Shown one piece after another: positions 36,375 through 48,520 of a stretch of DNA of 64,000 nucleotides. Source of the DNA: Macrotrachela quadricornifera (Eukaryota; Rotifera; Eurotatoria; Philodinida; Philodinidae); assembly GCA_022393335.1 (NCBI GenBank), contig JAJEKB010000494.1:1-64000 (forward strand), in the 5' to 3' direction. A model generated the notes under the pieces. The model made no database searches. It was not told where the DNA came from and saw nothing but the letters and a program-made list of their open reading frames with translations. A program made the position numbers and the translations under genes. Numbering within the stretch: position 1 is the stretch's first letter; every line of letters begins with the position of its first letter.

Positions 36375-37270
36375 ACGACAATATAAGACTCACTCTAATC
36401 TCTTTTATTCTTATTAGACTCTAGTTAGATTTGTCAAACTTCACAATTATTTCAAATTATTTTCCATGTAATCCATTTTATTTTCTTTTTAATTCTAATG
36501 CTTAACTACGAAGAATAAATTGAATAAAAACTCTACATATATATTATCTCATAAGCAGCGAGCTTAACATCCAGAAATAGAAATTAACCTGTGCCTATTG
36601 ATCGGTTTGACTGTAACATGATTATTGTTTGATATATGTGATCTGTCTAAAAAAAATATCGGTGTTAACTATACTAAAAACATAATCCAATGATAATGAT
36701 TATAATAGATATCGAGTAATTGTAGTTCACAGGATCTTTGACAATCTTTACATGAATAAGTGTATTGTCATAGGATACAAATGATTCTAATGAATGTTAT
36801 TAAAATTATCTAATCTGCAGTACGGTTTGATTTAAGTGATAAGTATTTATAATTAATAAAAGTGGCAAGTATCATTAATATTTTAGAATGATCGGATAGT
36901 TGTTCGTCAATATATAAATGAATGGACGACTTATCATCAAATTAAAATTTGATGAGCGAATGTGAAAATATAAATATGATAGTGGGAAGATGCACCTTTT
37001 AAATAATGTAGTAAAATTTTATTTTGTGTACAAATAGTGTTAAGATCAAATAATTATTGAGATTCGTGTTGTTGTCTACGATACCGTTATAAATGAATAA
37101 TTAAACAGACATAGACTTTATTTGAAAAAGAATCAACGCAATATTCTTATACCTAATAGTTCACAATACTTACAGGAAATTTATTCTATTGACTCACATA
37201 AAATTTTTTTCTTTGTTATTATAGTCTATTCAAAAATTCTGTGGATATGACTGTTTTTTAAGTAACTCGT

Positions 37271-37624
37271 GTACAAAAGAGATGGAGACCTGCGGTATTC
37301 ATTAATTGAAAGAAAAGACAACGAAATGTCTCGTTCTTCAATATTGTATAAGACGAAGGCGTTTTAAAAACACTTAGTTCTACGAAATGTTGAAAAAATG
37401 TTTAAAAATTAAGATCTACGAATATGAAGATAATCATTCGAATTATATCATAAACTAAATTTCATTCGAATGATGAGCTATTTTTATACATTTTTTCAAT
37501 GTTTTGTAGAAATGGTTAATTTTAAAATGCCTTTATTTGTCTTATAATAATATTGAAGAAAAAGATCAGTTTTTGTCTCCTCTTTCAAGAGGTGAATACT
37601 GCAGGTCTCTATCTCTTTTTGTTC
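37271..37624. repeat. Foldback element downstream of trypsin 1
   Basis: The left arm (from about 37271, AAAAGAGATGGAGACCTGC) and the right arm (to about 37624, GCAGGTCTCTATCTCTTTTT) are inverted copies over about 160 bases with mismatches. They meet near CATTCGAATTATATC. The core CAATATTGTATAAGA also occurs in the related element at 57403-57832, in the same position relative to trypsin 2. Confidence 0.7.
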
Positions 37625-38145
37625 CGGAATTGTTCAAAAGAAACAATTATAGACATAGACCTTTTGATTGGATTATAGATAACAATATCAGTACAAATAT
37701 AAAAGGATGCTTATAACAACGAAATTTAAATAAATAAAACTGAATCATATTAGTCAATGGATGTAATTTTGATTATTATAGTTATATATTTAGATTCATT
37801 CATTAATTTATACAAAGGTTTATTATTTCAATTTAATCTTCTGATATAGCTTGAGCGAGAATAAAAATCAAACTTACAATTCGTAGCAGATAATATCTGA
37901 TCAGAGATATAGAAAGTCGGTGATGTTTGAATAACTGTATTTATTATTTCTATGATAAATGGACATCAACTTATTATTAAAAATCTATTGTAGCAGTTAA
38001 TAATGCTCACTATAATCGTATACAAATATTGAAATGTGTAAATAAAAAAGATGATTGAATAAGCGTATCATTAGAACACAGTAGTGTCTAATTCTATTAT
38101 CATTCTGTCAACAGAATGTGAAAGATATGCCTATATATCTATATA

Positions 38146-38320
38146 GTCCATGAAAATATAAATCAAACAAAAGTCGAATGAAATAACAAAGAACATCATG
38201 ATATAGACAATACAAAAGAAATGAGAATAGAAAGTGAATTTTGTTTAACTAGCGAAGTTATTTGTTGTGCATTTCCTGCAATAATATGAATATTAGTCTA
38301 TAAAATATAGACTAAAGAAG
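38146..38320 (+). repeat. Trypsin-unit upstream block without its trypsin
   Basis: This stretch (ATGAAAATATAAATCAAACA ... TCATGATATAGACAATAC ... AATAGAAAGTGAATTTTGTT) is similar over at least 170 bases to 54421-54590, which precedes trypsin 2. A shorter part matches 60014-60085, which precedes trypsin 3. No trypsin follows here. Confidence 0.6.
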
Positions 38321-38425
38321 TGATCAACATTGAAATAAATTTTCAAGTAAAAAATTCTTTTCTCTAGGTGATAGTCAATTGACGAACCTCGCAGAGAATC
38401 GATGAGGTGATACCTGAGAAATGAG

Positions 38426-38698
38426 TTGAGAGCCATATGTGATCGGCTTATATTCTATCTTGAGGATGTGAAGTTGTTTCTAGTCATCGTCCAAGAAATC
38501 ATACAAAGTATTGAATTTGTAAATGATGATCACGCAGAAGTTTTCTTCCCAGATGATTACTTATTAAACGTTTTGTATGACCAGATGTGTCTTCATTCTA
38601 AATTTGGAAACGAAACAGATTTCGGTAATCAGATTTTGTGGGAAAGAATTGAATTTATGCATGAAGTTTTCTCACAAAATCTGCACTTGATACTATGA
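38426..38698 (+). CDS. Hypothetical 90-residue open frame
   Basis: An ATG-started frame with a balanced composition (MRAICDRLIFYLEDVKLFLV... ending LHLIL). I recognise no family. It sits in an otherwise non-coding accessory region and shows no splice partners. It may be a chance frame or an old fragment. Confidence 0.2.
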   Translation: MRAICDRLIFYLEDVKLFLVIVQEIIQSIEFVNDDHAEVFFPDDYLLNVLYDQMCLHSKFGNETDFGNQILWERIEFMHEVFSQNLHLIL

Positions 38699-39449
38699 AA
38701 CATTCATTTTATCTCTTCTCCGTTATGTAACTAACCAGCATTACAGCGCTGGAATCTGAATGCCAGAAATGTGGGCCTATTAGCAAATCAAATATTAAAT
38801 AGCGTAATACCTCTGACGAGAACTGACAACTGTAGCCAGCTTCGCGAGAAGAATAAGTCACTACATTTAGCTTGGACAATAAAATGCATTGATCGAGGTT
38901 AAACTATCGCAGATCTATGTGGGTTCTATGTGTTCGTTTTCTATTTTTTGATCATGTATTTTTGCTTATATTTTATTGGCTACTTCGTTGTCCACCGATT
39001 TTTTCAAGTAACGCTCTTGAACAGTCGATGCATTTAGCTCTAGTCTGAGAGAACAACGGCGCAGATGCATGTTTATATATGTGAATGGGATCCAGTATGT
39101 TTGCCTGTGTGTAACGTAATAACTGAGCTATAGTGGTCATCTGACAACTACAGCTCAAGCAACTATCGAGAAAATTGTAAAGATCATCTAGTCCCTATGA
39201 TTTTGATTAATCAGCCAGTATTAGTTGAAAATGCCGCTCATCGGTCAATTATTTACTACCATTGAATTACTGTTATGCATTTGGCAGTGTGTCACACCCC
39301 GCTCCAATATAGATCTTCAAAGAGAATCACAACTACCCAAACACTATTAGTCGAAATCTAACTGTCACAAATTTTGATTATCATTAGCTGTTAAATCCTA
39401 CACAAACGGTAGTCTTTCATAACTTATGAAAATCTGTATAATAAACTGT

Positions 39450-39800
39450 TTGAGAACCAGTGGCTACGCTAATAGAATACGCCTTGAATACTTTGAGATA
39501 CTCCATAGAATTGTCGTTGAGCACCCCGAAAGAGCTCCTTAGCGTAGTCTTTGATGACTGACCCAGAGGCACTGGATGTAACAATCTTTGAGGACTTAGA
39601 GGGTTTCCAATGGGATAACCCCGAAGGATCTCGAGGTACTCCTTAGAATATCCCCTGTGAATCTTGGAATACCCCCAAGGATAGACTCCAAGGAACCCGA
39701 GCTACTCTGTAAGGTTATTTCTTGAGCACTTGGAAGAAACTCATTGCATAGACCTTGAGATCTAATGGTTACCTTCACGTAATAGGTCTTCAAGGACTAT
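39450..39800. repeat. GC-richer degenerate repeat block
   Basis: Short related phrases recur (GAGATACTCC, GAGGTACTCC, GAGCTACTC, with AAGGA and CCCCGA around them), with more G and C than the flanks. It looks like a degenerate minisatellite or a piece of a foreign element. No conserved protein is visible. Confidence 0.35.
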
Positions 39801-40950
39801 GACTATCCATTAGAAGGTTATGTAGTGGATGCCTATCTATACATAGAAATGTTAGAAGAACGACTCCATATTGTGGTAATAATTCATTGAATACTCAACG
39901 TATCCAATGCTAATGAGTCGGACACTTAAGGACATTGCCGCTAACTGGTTGAGTACTAATTAATTAATTAATTTACACTTATATAATTTATGTGATCTAT
40001 GATTTCTTTCAATGAGTCCTTATTGTTGCACGTGTAGTACAGAAGTGGAATCTTGTGATTTGGTAATATATATACTGGGAGAAAATAGGCTCCAGATTTG
40101 GAGTTTACACAGTTTGGAACTCACCTTTTTTTTAACCTCTCTTTTTATATGAGCTAGCGAGATCAAACAAAAATTTATTTTGTAGAGCGTCTTTCGCTGC
40201 AGTTTTTCATGAAAAAGATACATTTTGAATCATATGTTTTGTTAAAGGAAAATGTATGATTCGAATTGAGATAGAACTTCGCGACCAACCTTTATGGGGC
40301 ATAATGTATTGTCTTCAATAATATATCATACTTTTATATTCTATATTTCTAGGAATTTTTTATTTTTGTCAATTCTTAATGAGGCAATAAAAATGAATAT
40401 TAAAAAACAAAGCTTATTGAGTGATAAAATAACATGCGAACATAAGTGTATATAGCGGCAGACTGAGAGAAGATAGAGAAAGGAAGTGTGATAAAGCACG
40501 GCAGGGTGTTGATAAGTGATGATAGCGTCCATCTAATAATGGTTCCTATTGCGTCTGCCTACCACCCTATTAAGGAAAAAACCTGTTTATGTATGAAATT
40601 TTAAACAAATCGTATCATCATACTTCTAACGCTGAAAGTGTTCACAAAGCGATTATGTTAACCAAAGCCATATCTTTTAAGAAATACGAATAATAAAAAT
40701 TATTTGCTTCAAAGTTTTAAGTATTGAAAACCTAATTCCAGTCTATCACTAATGCCATATATTGAAGAAAACATTTTTTTATCAGTTGATAAAGATTCTG
40801 CTTCTGTATCTATTCTTTTGAAAAAGAAATCGTTATCAAATACAACTTTTGGTATTTGTTAGGAATTCTTTGCCTTTTAAGATGACTATGCTCACGATGA
40901 TTATTTAAAAGCAAAACGGTTTGAACACAAAAAAAAGATTGAAAAAAACC

Positions 40951-40980
40951 CATTCGAAGCCATTTGAATGGCTTCGGATG
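40951..40980. repeat. Perfectly abutting hairpin
   Basis: CATTCGAAGCCATTT is followed directly by its inverted copy GAATGGCTTCGGATG (13 of 15 pairs). A-rich sequence lies on the left and T-rich on the right, extending the stem. No function is evident. Confidence 0.5.
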
Positions 40981-41481
40981 TTTGAGTAGTTTTTTTTCGA
41001 TTGGTTACAGCCTCTAGCACCATTTCTTAGACTAGTCAACTGTGCAACTATTATTCCATATTTGGTCAAAATAATATTGTAACATTTTATTTATGTTATT
41101 AAAAATGAAAACGAAAAATTTCGTGTCACGAAAGTGAATTGCTGCATTGAAAGAGAAACAATACTTTTTTTAGTGAAGAAAAAAGCTATAATTCAATGGT
41201 AATTGAAGTGTCTTTTGTCAAGATGTAATTATACATCATATTTATTCCTTAAGTATCCATTGTCTTCGAAAACTTTAGTTTGCCTCTCTCTCTAAGATAA
41301 TATATTACTACTTCTATCAAAATTTCTTACTGCATTCTTATCATCACATTTCGGTAGTTATATATACAGATAAGGAGTTGAATTGTGTTAAGATATTTTA
41401 TGGCACATAACATATGTGCACAAGGATTCTTATAAGATAACAAACTACCTCAAAACACATACATTAAAGTGAAATATATTC

Positions 41482-41655
41482 ATGTCACAAGCAATCGCAT
41501 CAACCTCTCCAAAAATGACTCTATCGCTTCAAACATTGCCGGTGGAATTGGTTTATCGAATTCTCGATAACCTTGAAATAAAAACAATTTTTTTGTCTTG
41601 CCGCAATGTCTGTACCAAGCTCAATACAATCATAGATACGTACCATCGGTATCAG
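41482..41655 (+). CDS. F-box exon (first exon of the F-box/LRR gene)
   Basis: An open segment of 58 codons from ATG 41482 to a GTAATC donor after 41655. It contains an F-box: LQTLPVELVYRILDNLEIKT, then IFLSCRNVCTKLNTIIDTYH. F-boxes bind Skp1 and place a protein in an SCF ubiquitin ligase, where C-terminal repeats choose the substrate. The exon ends in phase 0, the phase at which every LRR exon at 48521-50328 begins. I propose that this exon and the LRR array form one gene with a 6.9-kb first intron. The alternative is that the F-box exon is a stranded fragment and the array has lost its own start. Confidence 0.6.
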
Positions 41656-43099
41656 GTAATCTTTTGTTTTATTATAAAATTACATGTTCATCACCTTTCT
41701 AATTTTAAATGAATACGTTTCAAAAGACAGTATTCTCTAGTTGGATGTATTATATGAATAAGAAAATTCACAGGAATAGTCATAAACATTGTCAAAAAGT
41801 GTTTAAATATCATAAAACTCTATAAAGTCTTGGAACATATAGAAACAAACATGTCAAATTTTCCAAGATGTCGAAACAATTTGTTTCAGCCGGATAGCAT
41901 TCGAGTTCCACTAAACTGTGAAATGTAGTACAAAGCAGGCCTTTTGAAACAAGTTACTCGGCTCATAAAGTTCTTTTCCAGAACTGACCGAGCCTAAATT
42001 TATGTTGGGCCATCCAGCTCGAGCTTTATTTCTTTTTTATATGGCAAGTTTTCCACGTATGCAAAAAAAACAGATACAATATTAATCGATTAATAATGAC
42101 TAAAATAAATTGAAACCTATCATTGAATATCAACAAATGGATGTTAATCAAAATTAAATAGCATCATTTTAATCGCGTTTATTCTAGTTCTTCATCAAAA
42201 TTTTTACATAGTTAATGTGACTTGTAATCAATAAAAATCGGGAAGTTTTACTATACGAACAACCTTACAGTTTCATATAGGTAATAAAAATAAAAAGAGA
42301 GCTTATTCAGTTCGATGATAATACCCATCGGAAGGAGAAAAAAATAACACTTCAATACTTCGAAATATGAGTGAGGTACCGTACCTTCCTCGTCCTTCAA
42401 AATAGTGAAGACTTAGTTATTCCTTCATACCTTATCCACGCACCATATTGAATGCGCCGACAGCTGTATAAGACTGTATGAGTATTACTGATCTCGATGA
42501 GACAAGCACTAAGAAAAACCATGTTCTCATGAATATAGGTCACACGTTTCAAGGCGTTGCGAATATATTTTAGCAAAAAAGCATAATAAATACTAGAAAA
42601 CGAATAATCATCTGCATGGATGAATGTGAAACATGCATCATATAGGAATATTTTTAGACATTGACCGTTTAATTAAGACTTATTTGAAAAGATATCAAAT
42701 AGAATCCGTTTGCTAGAAATGATTGTCGCCTATTACTTTTATTTTGCTTATAGGTAGAATTCATTCATAGTGTAGATAACAATTCAAAAAGGATTTATGT
42801 CATTATGTCATTCTTTTCAAGTTATACTCATTTTTCTAAGTTTTCAGTCTCTATTGCAGAATATTATAAAGAAAATCGTAATAAGTGATTTTGGTCTGAA
42901 ATTTCATCCTATAATAGATCTCATAATCCTTACAATATTCTGAAAATGTCAGCTCAAATGCATGTTTTCTTCTTAAGATGTCAGCATACATGTCATAGGT
43001 GAAAATTAAATTCAGCTACTCACGGTGAAAGGCAAGTCACTTACCGATGGTGTCATGAAAGTATTGCGTCAGACATCTCTATAACTGCGGGTAGTAAAT

Positions 43100-43450
43100 T
43101 CATGAATGATGCACCCCAGACACCTGCTACCTGCCACAGTCGCCAATCAATGAACGTAACGAGGTGTAGAGGTGTGAGGAGCAGGTCACCCACATTCACA
43201 CCCAAACATTCACCCTCGAGAGAGGGTTGTTATTTATCAAAGATATCGGAGAAATGCACACCCATACCCAAGATATTTGGTGAATAGTCGTTAAAAATGT
43301 AGCACGTCCTTTAGAGATGGACATCCTTCGCACGAGGTGTCGTATCTCGCTAAAAAAAGCCATATCTTCCAGAAGATATATTCGTAGTTATCCAAATTAC
43401 AGGGTGTGACACTGCTGCGACAAGACGCACACCACACCCACACCCTCACG
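43100..43450. repeat. CACCC-rich tract, partly telomere-like
   Basis: The region is rich in CACCC and CACACCC, ending in GCACACCACACCCACACCCT around 43427-43446. The complementary strand reads GGGTGTGGGTGTGG, close to two to three TGTGGG units, the repeat reported for bdelloid telomeres. The remainder is irregular. Confidence 0.35.
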
Positions 43451-44940
43451 TGTCACGATAGTAACCATTCATGACGCTAAACGTCATTTAAATGGGATAG
43501 AACACTCATGAACTTGATGCAATTTGTGTAAGGAAAACGCCGCAGAATACCTAAATTATCGAAGAACCTAAGTTTTTGTCATAGAACGATGTGATGAAGT
43601 CTTCTCATTCAGAATGTAATTATATGTGTTTTTGGGGAATACAGATTTTGAAGAACTTGCTGGAGGAAACTTAGGCCTACCACCATATTTTTTCGAGAAT
43701 TTTTCACATTTTGTCGTTTTTTTATAAATGTCAATGCTTTTGAGTCGACCGTTTATGCGCATCTACCTTTCTTAATTTTGAGTCAGTATGAAAATGATAA
43801 CGATTTTTTTTATACAAGAGACATTTAGGGCTAGGCTGTAATAGAGGCTAATTTTTAAATTTCTCTTTTACTGAAATAAAAATATGACTTGTCCAATTTA
43901 AGTTCAAATATAAATGAATATTCAAGAGTCTGATATCGCTTTGAAAATAGATGAAAAAAAGACGAATCAAGGTTTTACTATTGAACTAAACAATTAGTCA
44001 AGATAAAATTTTGCTGAATAATGATGATAATTCGCAGTAGCACTTTTTTGTAAAAGAAGCCACAAAACTAAAAATAAAGTTTGAATAAAGTTTACTCAAG
44101 GATGATCAAAGGTTTTGGCTATAATGATTTCCTTCTCGTCACATCGTAGGAAGAAATTTTGGTCAATCCTACATAACTTAAACTAGAAATCATCTGAGAA
44201 CTATAGAGATCATGCTGAATAGACTCTGAATAGTGGTTAGATGTAGTCTTTGGATATGGATTGTTTTTGAGATTCTGAAATTGCCCAGGTATAAAAGAGA
44301 TGTACTGATTTACGTTTTTCTAAATTGTGATAAAGATTATGCGATACCTATTCTAATTGCCTAAGAAATTAAACGAGCTCCTACCATATATGAAAATACA
44401 TATGTATTCTACGTTTTTGCTTCCATAACTCTCTAACGTGGCACAATGTAATATATTAGACACCAAAAAAATAGCAAATGTTAAGTGTATAAAACAGATT
44501 TAAAATACAGTTATATAGATAGTTCAGATTCACAAAAACAAAAGATACTAAGGTTGTTGCTGGTCTAGCAGATGTAAAAAGTGACTTCTAGGAATCAAAT
44601 CAATAATTTCACTGACCAAGTAATTTAACAAAAAGGTACACGATGAATTGAAGTAAGACAATTGGAGACTGGTTTTTATCAAAACCTGGTTACAGGACAT
44701 TTTGAAAGTGAGGATACCGCGAAAAAGAGATCAGTGGCCATTGAGCTGACGTGGAAACACCACGAACTGATAAATCCTTTTTTTAAATTTTAGTGTTGCC
44801 AATTTGTAGAGCTGGTTAAGTTATCAACTAATATAATAATCATTTGAGTCAATAACGCGTTTTAAGGGTAAATCTATATATGTAATGTTCAATATCTAAG
44901 TATCTGTGTAAGATCATAGGTCGATAGGAGTGAAATAATA

Positions 44941-45053
44941 GCTAACTTTTTAGTTTTGACTTTAGTACAGACACAAAGACACTCGCCACGCAATATCTAC
45001 TTATATGGTGAGTATCTTTATGTCTGTACCAAAGTAAAAACTCAAAGGTTAGC
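44941..45053. repeat. Short foldback element
   Basis: GCTAACTTTTTAGTTTTGAC ... at the left and the inverted copy ending ...CTCAAAGGTTAGC at the right. Arms are about 50 bases, also sharing AGTACAGACA and TGTCTGTACC. About 14 bases lie between them. No coding content. Confidence 0.65.
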
Positions 45054-46189
45054 TGCTAGTCCACTACTGTAAATTTTTGATCCACAGTTGTCAATCTCGA
45101 GATATTTGCCTAACACTCATCCCTTTTTTCAATTCTGGCGACAGTAATAATTACTCATTGCGCAGACTCACACAGAAAGGCTCTAGAGACCATTACAAAG
45201 CGTCAGAAACGCTGATTTGAGATCGTCCCATACTGTCACAAGCAGTTTCAAAGTACTATCATTTGTCATACTTACGTCAAGCTTAGTTAAAATATCGATA
45301 TAGTATTTCATTGTTAAAATTTTATACTCAAAATTAAGTCATGATCCTGAAGTATACTCAGATATAAATAACAAAGACAACTTCTTAGGGATTCGGCAAC
45401 ATTAGGCATATCTTACATCACATTTTAATTCTGCAGAGGTTGTACTAACAACTTTTTCGTATAGTGTCTTTATCTGCGATAATCAGACCATATATTCTCA
45501 TACTATTATTTATGAGAAACAACATAATTAAGTTATGGGTACGGCCAGCCATCGGTCCCCTTCGTAGGGGAAGGTTTAAAAACAGTAAGATCCAGAAAAA
45601 AAATTTGGTTACAGAGAGTATGATCTTGAAATGTTATAAAGTTTCTCCGGTATTCCGAGTTACTCAGCTGACATATAAAACCAATATCATTTGTCTTTCT
45701 TATGAACTTAAAAATACGAATAATTACGAAATTTAACTGTTTTTATATTTTTTAACTTTTCATTTTTGAGAAAATAACGAATAAGATTTTCAATGAAATT
45801 TTTAGTGCTGATAGAGCTAGTTTATCTCTATATATGCTCAAAATTCTAAAAGCATTTCTCTTGTTGTTGAGAAGATATTTATCTTCCAAGTCGAAAAAAT
45901 GAAATTCCGTAACGCTTGACCGTGCCGTTATCAATATCATCTATCATCTATCGCAGAAAGAATTCTTTTTTTTTTCAAAATTAATTTACTTTTTCTGAAT
46001 AGCAATCACCTTTTACCTTTGTATCTCTATCTTAAAAATATCAAGGATAGCTTTATCGTGATATCACATGCTGAGATTTTCTATTTATATTTATTTTATG
46101 AAGTGAAGATGCTTGAACACTCAATTCATAAATCCTAACAAACCATGTAAAAATATTAATCCATCTGATTGATGACTAGAACATCACTA

Positions 46190-46400
46190 TCGAGTGTTGT
46201 ATGGTGTAGTAGGTGTTATATTTAGCTTGCAATCAACTGACTATGGGTTTGACTCTTAGTTTAAGTTACCGCTCTAAAAATTGCCATCCCGTTATTTATA
46301 GTATTCAAGTGTTATATCATAGTTCGCTATAGAGCGTTGGTTCGATTTCAACACAGAGTGATGATTACTTTGTAATTTTTAGGGACAAAACTGAACACAT
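46190..46400 (+). repeat. Candidate tRNA-derived short repeat
   Basis: TATGGTGTAGTAGGTG resembles a tRNA A box, and about 30 bases later GGGTTTGACTCTTAG resembles a B box. A second B-box-like GGTTCGATTTC follows near 46335. The sequence cannot fold into a complete tRNA by eye, so a SINE relic is the better reading. Weak evidence. Confidence 0.3.
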
Positions 46401-46746
46401 TACGTTACATTGCATTAAATGCTCGGAGAAACGCTACAAACTAAAACATCGTGACATGAGTAGTTCCAGTTCCTTTTTGTGTATAGTAGTGTATTAAATA
46501 TTTTAGAGAAAGCGATACGAAGAGTATTTTAAATCAGAACACAGCGGACACGAACAAAATTTAATTATCTATTATTCACTCTTAATAAGAATCGTTTGTT
46601 TGTTGGTTATAACTAAAATTACCTAGACACTATTTTTTATCACCAAAAAACGAATATGTCAACAATAGTTAACGTTACACCGAACCCAAGCGTCTAATTT
46701 TTCTCACAAAGCAATTTTACATAAAGTGCGTCGATATTTTCAGAAC

Positions 46747-48026
46747 CAGTGTTGCCACCTTCTAAAGTCCAAAAAGCAGAAAACAATTTATAAATAGCAG
46801 AAAATGGCAGAAATTTCATCATTGAAAAGCAGAAAGAAAACAGAAAGCCTATTTTTTGTGACATAAACGATTTTTAAACTTGTTCCAGTGTATTAATTAA
46901 GAAATTTTACATTGAATTCTCATCTTTATTGTACAAAATCAAGAAAATAGTGAGTCGATAAAAAATAAAGTTATACAAGATCAAGAAATAGACCTAATTA
47001 ATTGGCGAATAGGATTATCGGGCACATTTTCTTTTGACTACATATTTTCCATTTGATTTAATAGCTTTTAATAAATCTTAATTTTCTGATAGATATTTAC
47101 TCATCTTAGTTATGATAAGGAGAAAATTAAACGTATTTTTACTTCCGCGTTATAAGTTTTCTTCTCGTACAATTCCATTTATTATATGATAAATGTTTCA
47201 ATTTTGAGAATGCTGAGTCCACATAAGCATTGTTACAGGATGGTAAAGACATATAAGAAGCATATGAACTTTTTAAAATTTGATGATTGAAGTGAGAGAA
47301 AATATAAACATTCATAACCGGTTGGGTACGAGAATTTTGTTTACTGTTGAGTTATTCTCATTTAGAATAAGACAAGAACATCAGTAACTATTAGAAATAT
47401 GTCGAGACTAAAGATTCCGTAACAGAGATGAAAGATTTTCTTTTCCCAGAATTGCCGAAATTCTATAAGATTTTTTTTGAGAATCGTTCGACTTAAATTC
47501 GTCTAGTCATGTATAGAATCGAACAAACCAACGACGAAAGTGAAAGGTTCAGTTTCGGCACGGGAGTAACTAGGAGGGATCGTGTGGGGCGCTGCAGCCC
47601 TGCTTCTGAAAATATTATTTTTGCTTTGGTCAAAAAATTGTGTTTTCAGGAATGTTTTGATGCTGAATCTACACGAATGAAGACTTTGCGCCTTCCTGCC
47701 TCTGAGACCAAAGTACGCTCCTGAGTATCGGTCAGTCTATTTAGTTGTATGCGTGGCTAAATGAAATCAACTTAAGTAATTCTCCATAAAATTGTTTTCG
47801 ATTTTGTGGGTTTTTGTAACAGAAAAGTTGTTATCCTTATTGGGCATTATTTATTCTCAATACATCTTCGGTAGTACGGTCAAAATTTTTATTATAATTA
47901 TGAAAGAAAAGATCTTTCGAAAGAAAAATGTTGTTTAAAAATGTAAACAATAAAATATTTAAAAAAGCAGAAAAACCTTCAAAAAGCAGAATTTTTCTGC
48001 TAAAAGCAGAAGAGGTGGCAACTCTG
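46747..48026 (-). mobile_element. hAT-type DNA transposon, non-autonomous relic
   Basis: The element begins CAGTGTTGCCACCTTC and ends GAGGTGGCAACTCTG; these ends are inverted copies (13 of 14 terminal bases). It is flanked by a perfect 8-base direct repeat, TTCAGAAC, at 46739-46746 and 48027-48034. An 8-base target duplication and CAGNG termini are hallmarks of hAT elements. AGCAGAAA-type subterminal motifs recur at both ends. On the minus strand at about 47268-47152 a short frame reads SYMSLPSCNNAYVDSAFSKL. This resembles the C-terminal dimerisation region of hAT transposases (pattern LPASNA-x-VER-x-FS), although the usual ER pair is DS here. No complete transposase remains. Confidence 0.8.
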
Positions 48027-48520
48027 TTCAGAACCTCCTTCAACCAATCATAAAAATAGTAAAATGCAGAAATGTATGGGAAAATCAACCAAATTTTCAT
48101 GAATATATACAACCATAAAATTGCTAATAATATTCCAAAAGAATTATTTTAGCTCAATTTTCAATTTTCTATGTTTACTAAAAATATTTTCGAATTGTGA
48201 AGAAAATTCCTAACTATATGTAATGTTTGCTTGAAAAACCTTTGCAAATTACTAAAAACTTTTCAAAATACTAAATAATTGCCACCTTCTCGAATGAGCT
48301 TTTGAAATATTAGTGAAAGCTCGAAACAAACACTGAGTAATTGTATCAATATGAAAACCACAAACAACGTGAAAATATCACAAAAATATTTTGAAAAACC
48401 ACTTTAAAATGACAGGCAACTAAGGTTTGACAACATCTAGCTAATTTCTTACCAGATAAAAATGTGTTTCTCATTACCTCTTCGTCTTTCTCTCTCATAT
48501 TTATTTTTTTTTATTTATAG

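Larger units (their letters stand above)
41656..46738. other. Probable giant intron, accessory DNA with several repeats
   Basis: No conserved coding segment is visible. It contains a CACCC-rich tract (about 43100-43450), a hairpin (44941-45053) and a candidate tRNA-derived repeat (about 46190-46400). The hAT element follows. Composition is patchy, suggesting repeated insertions. Confidence 0.45.

Noticed and set aside
43102..43287. 61-codon open frame
   Set aside because: Pro/Ser/Arg-rich translation of the CACCC-rich tract without any family pattern.
46200..46265. A functional tRNA gene
   Set aside because: A- and B-box-like motifs are present but no full cloverleaf can be folded by eye; kept only as a SINE candidate.
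47509..47724. 71-codon open frame inside the hAT element
   Set aside because: On the strand opposite to the transposase remnant, no conserved motif; likely chance.
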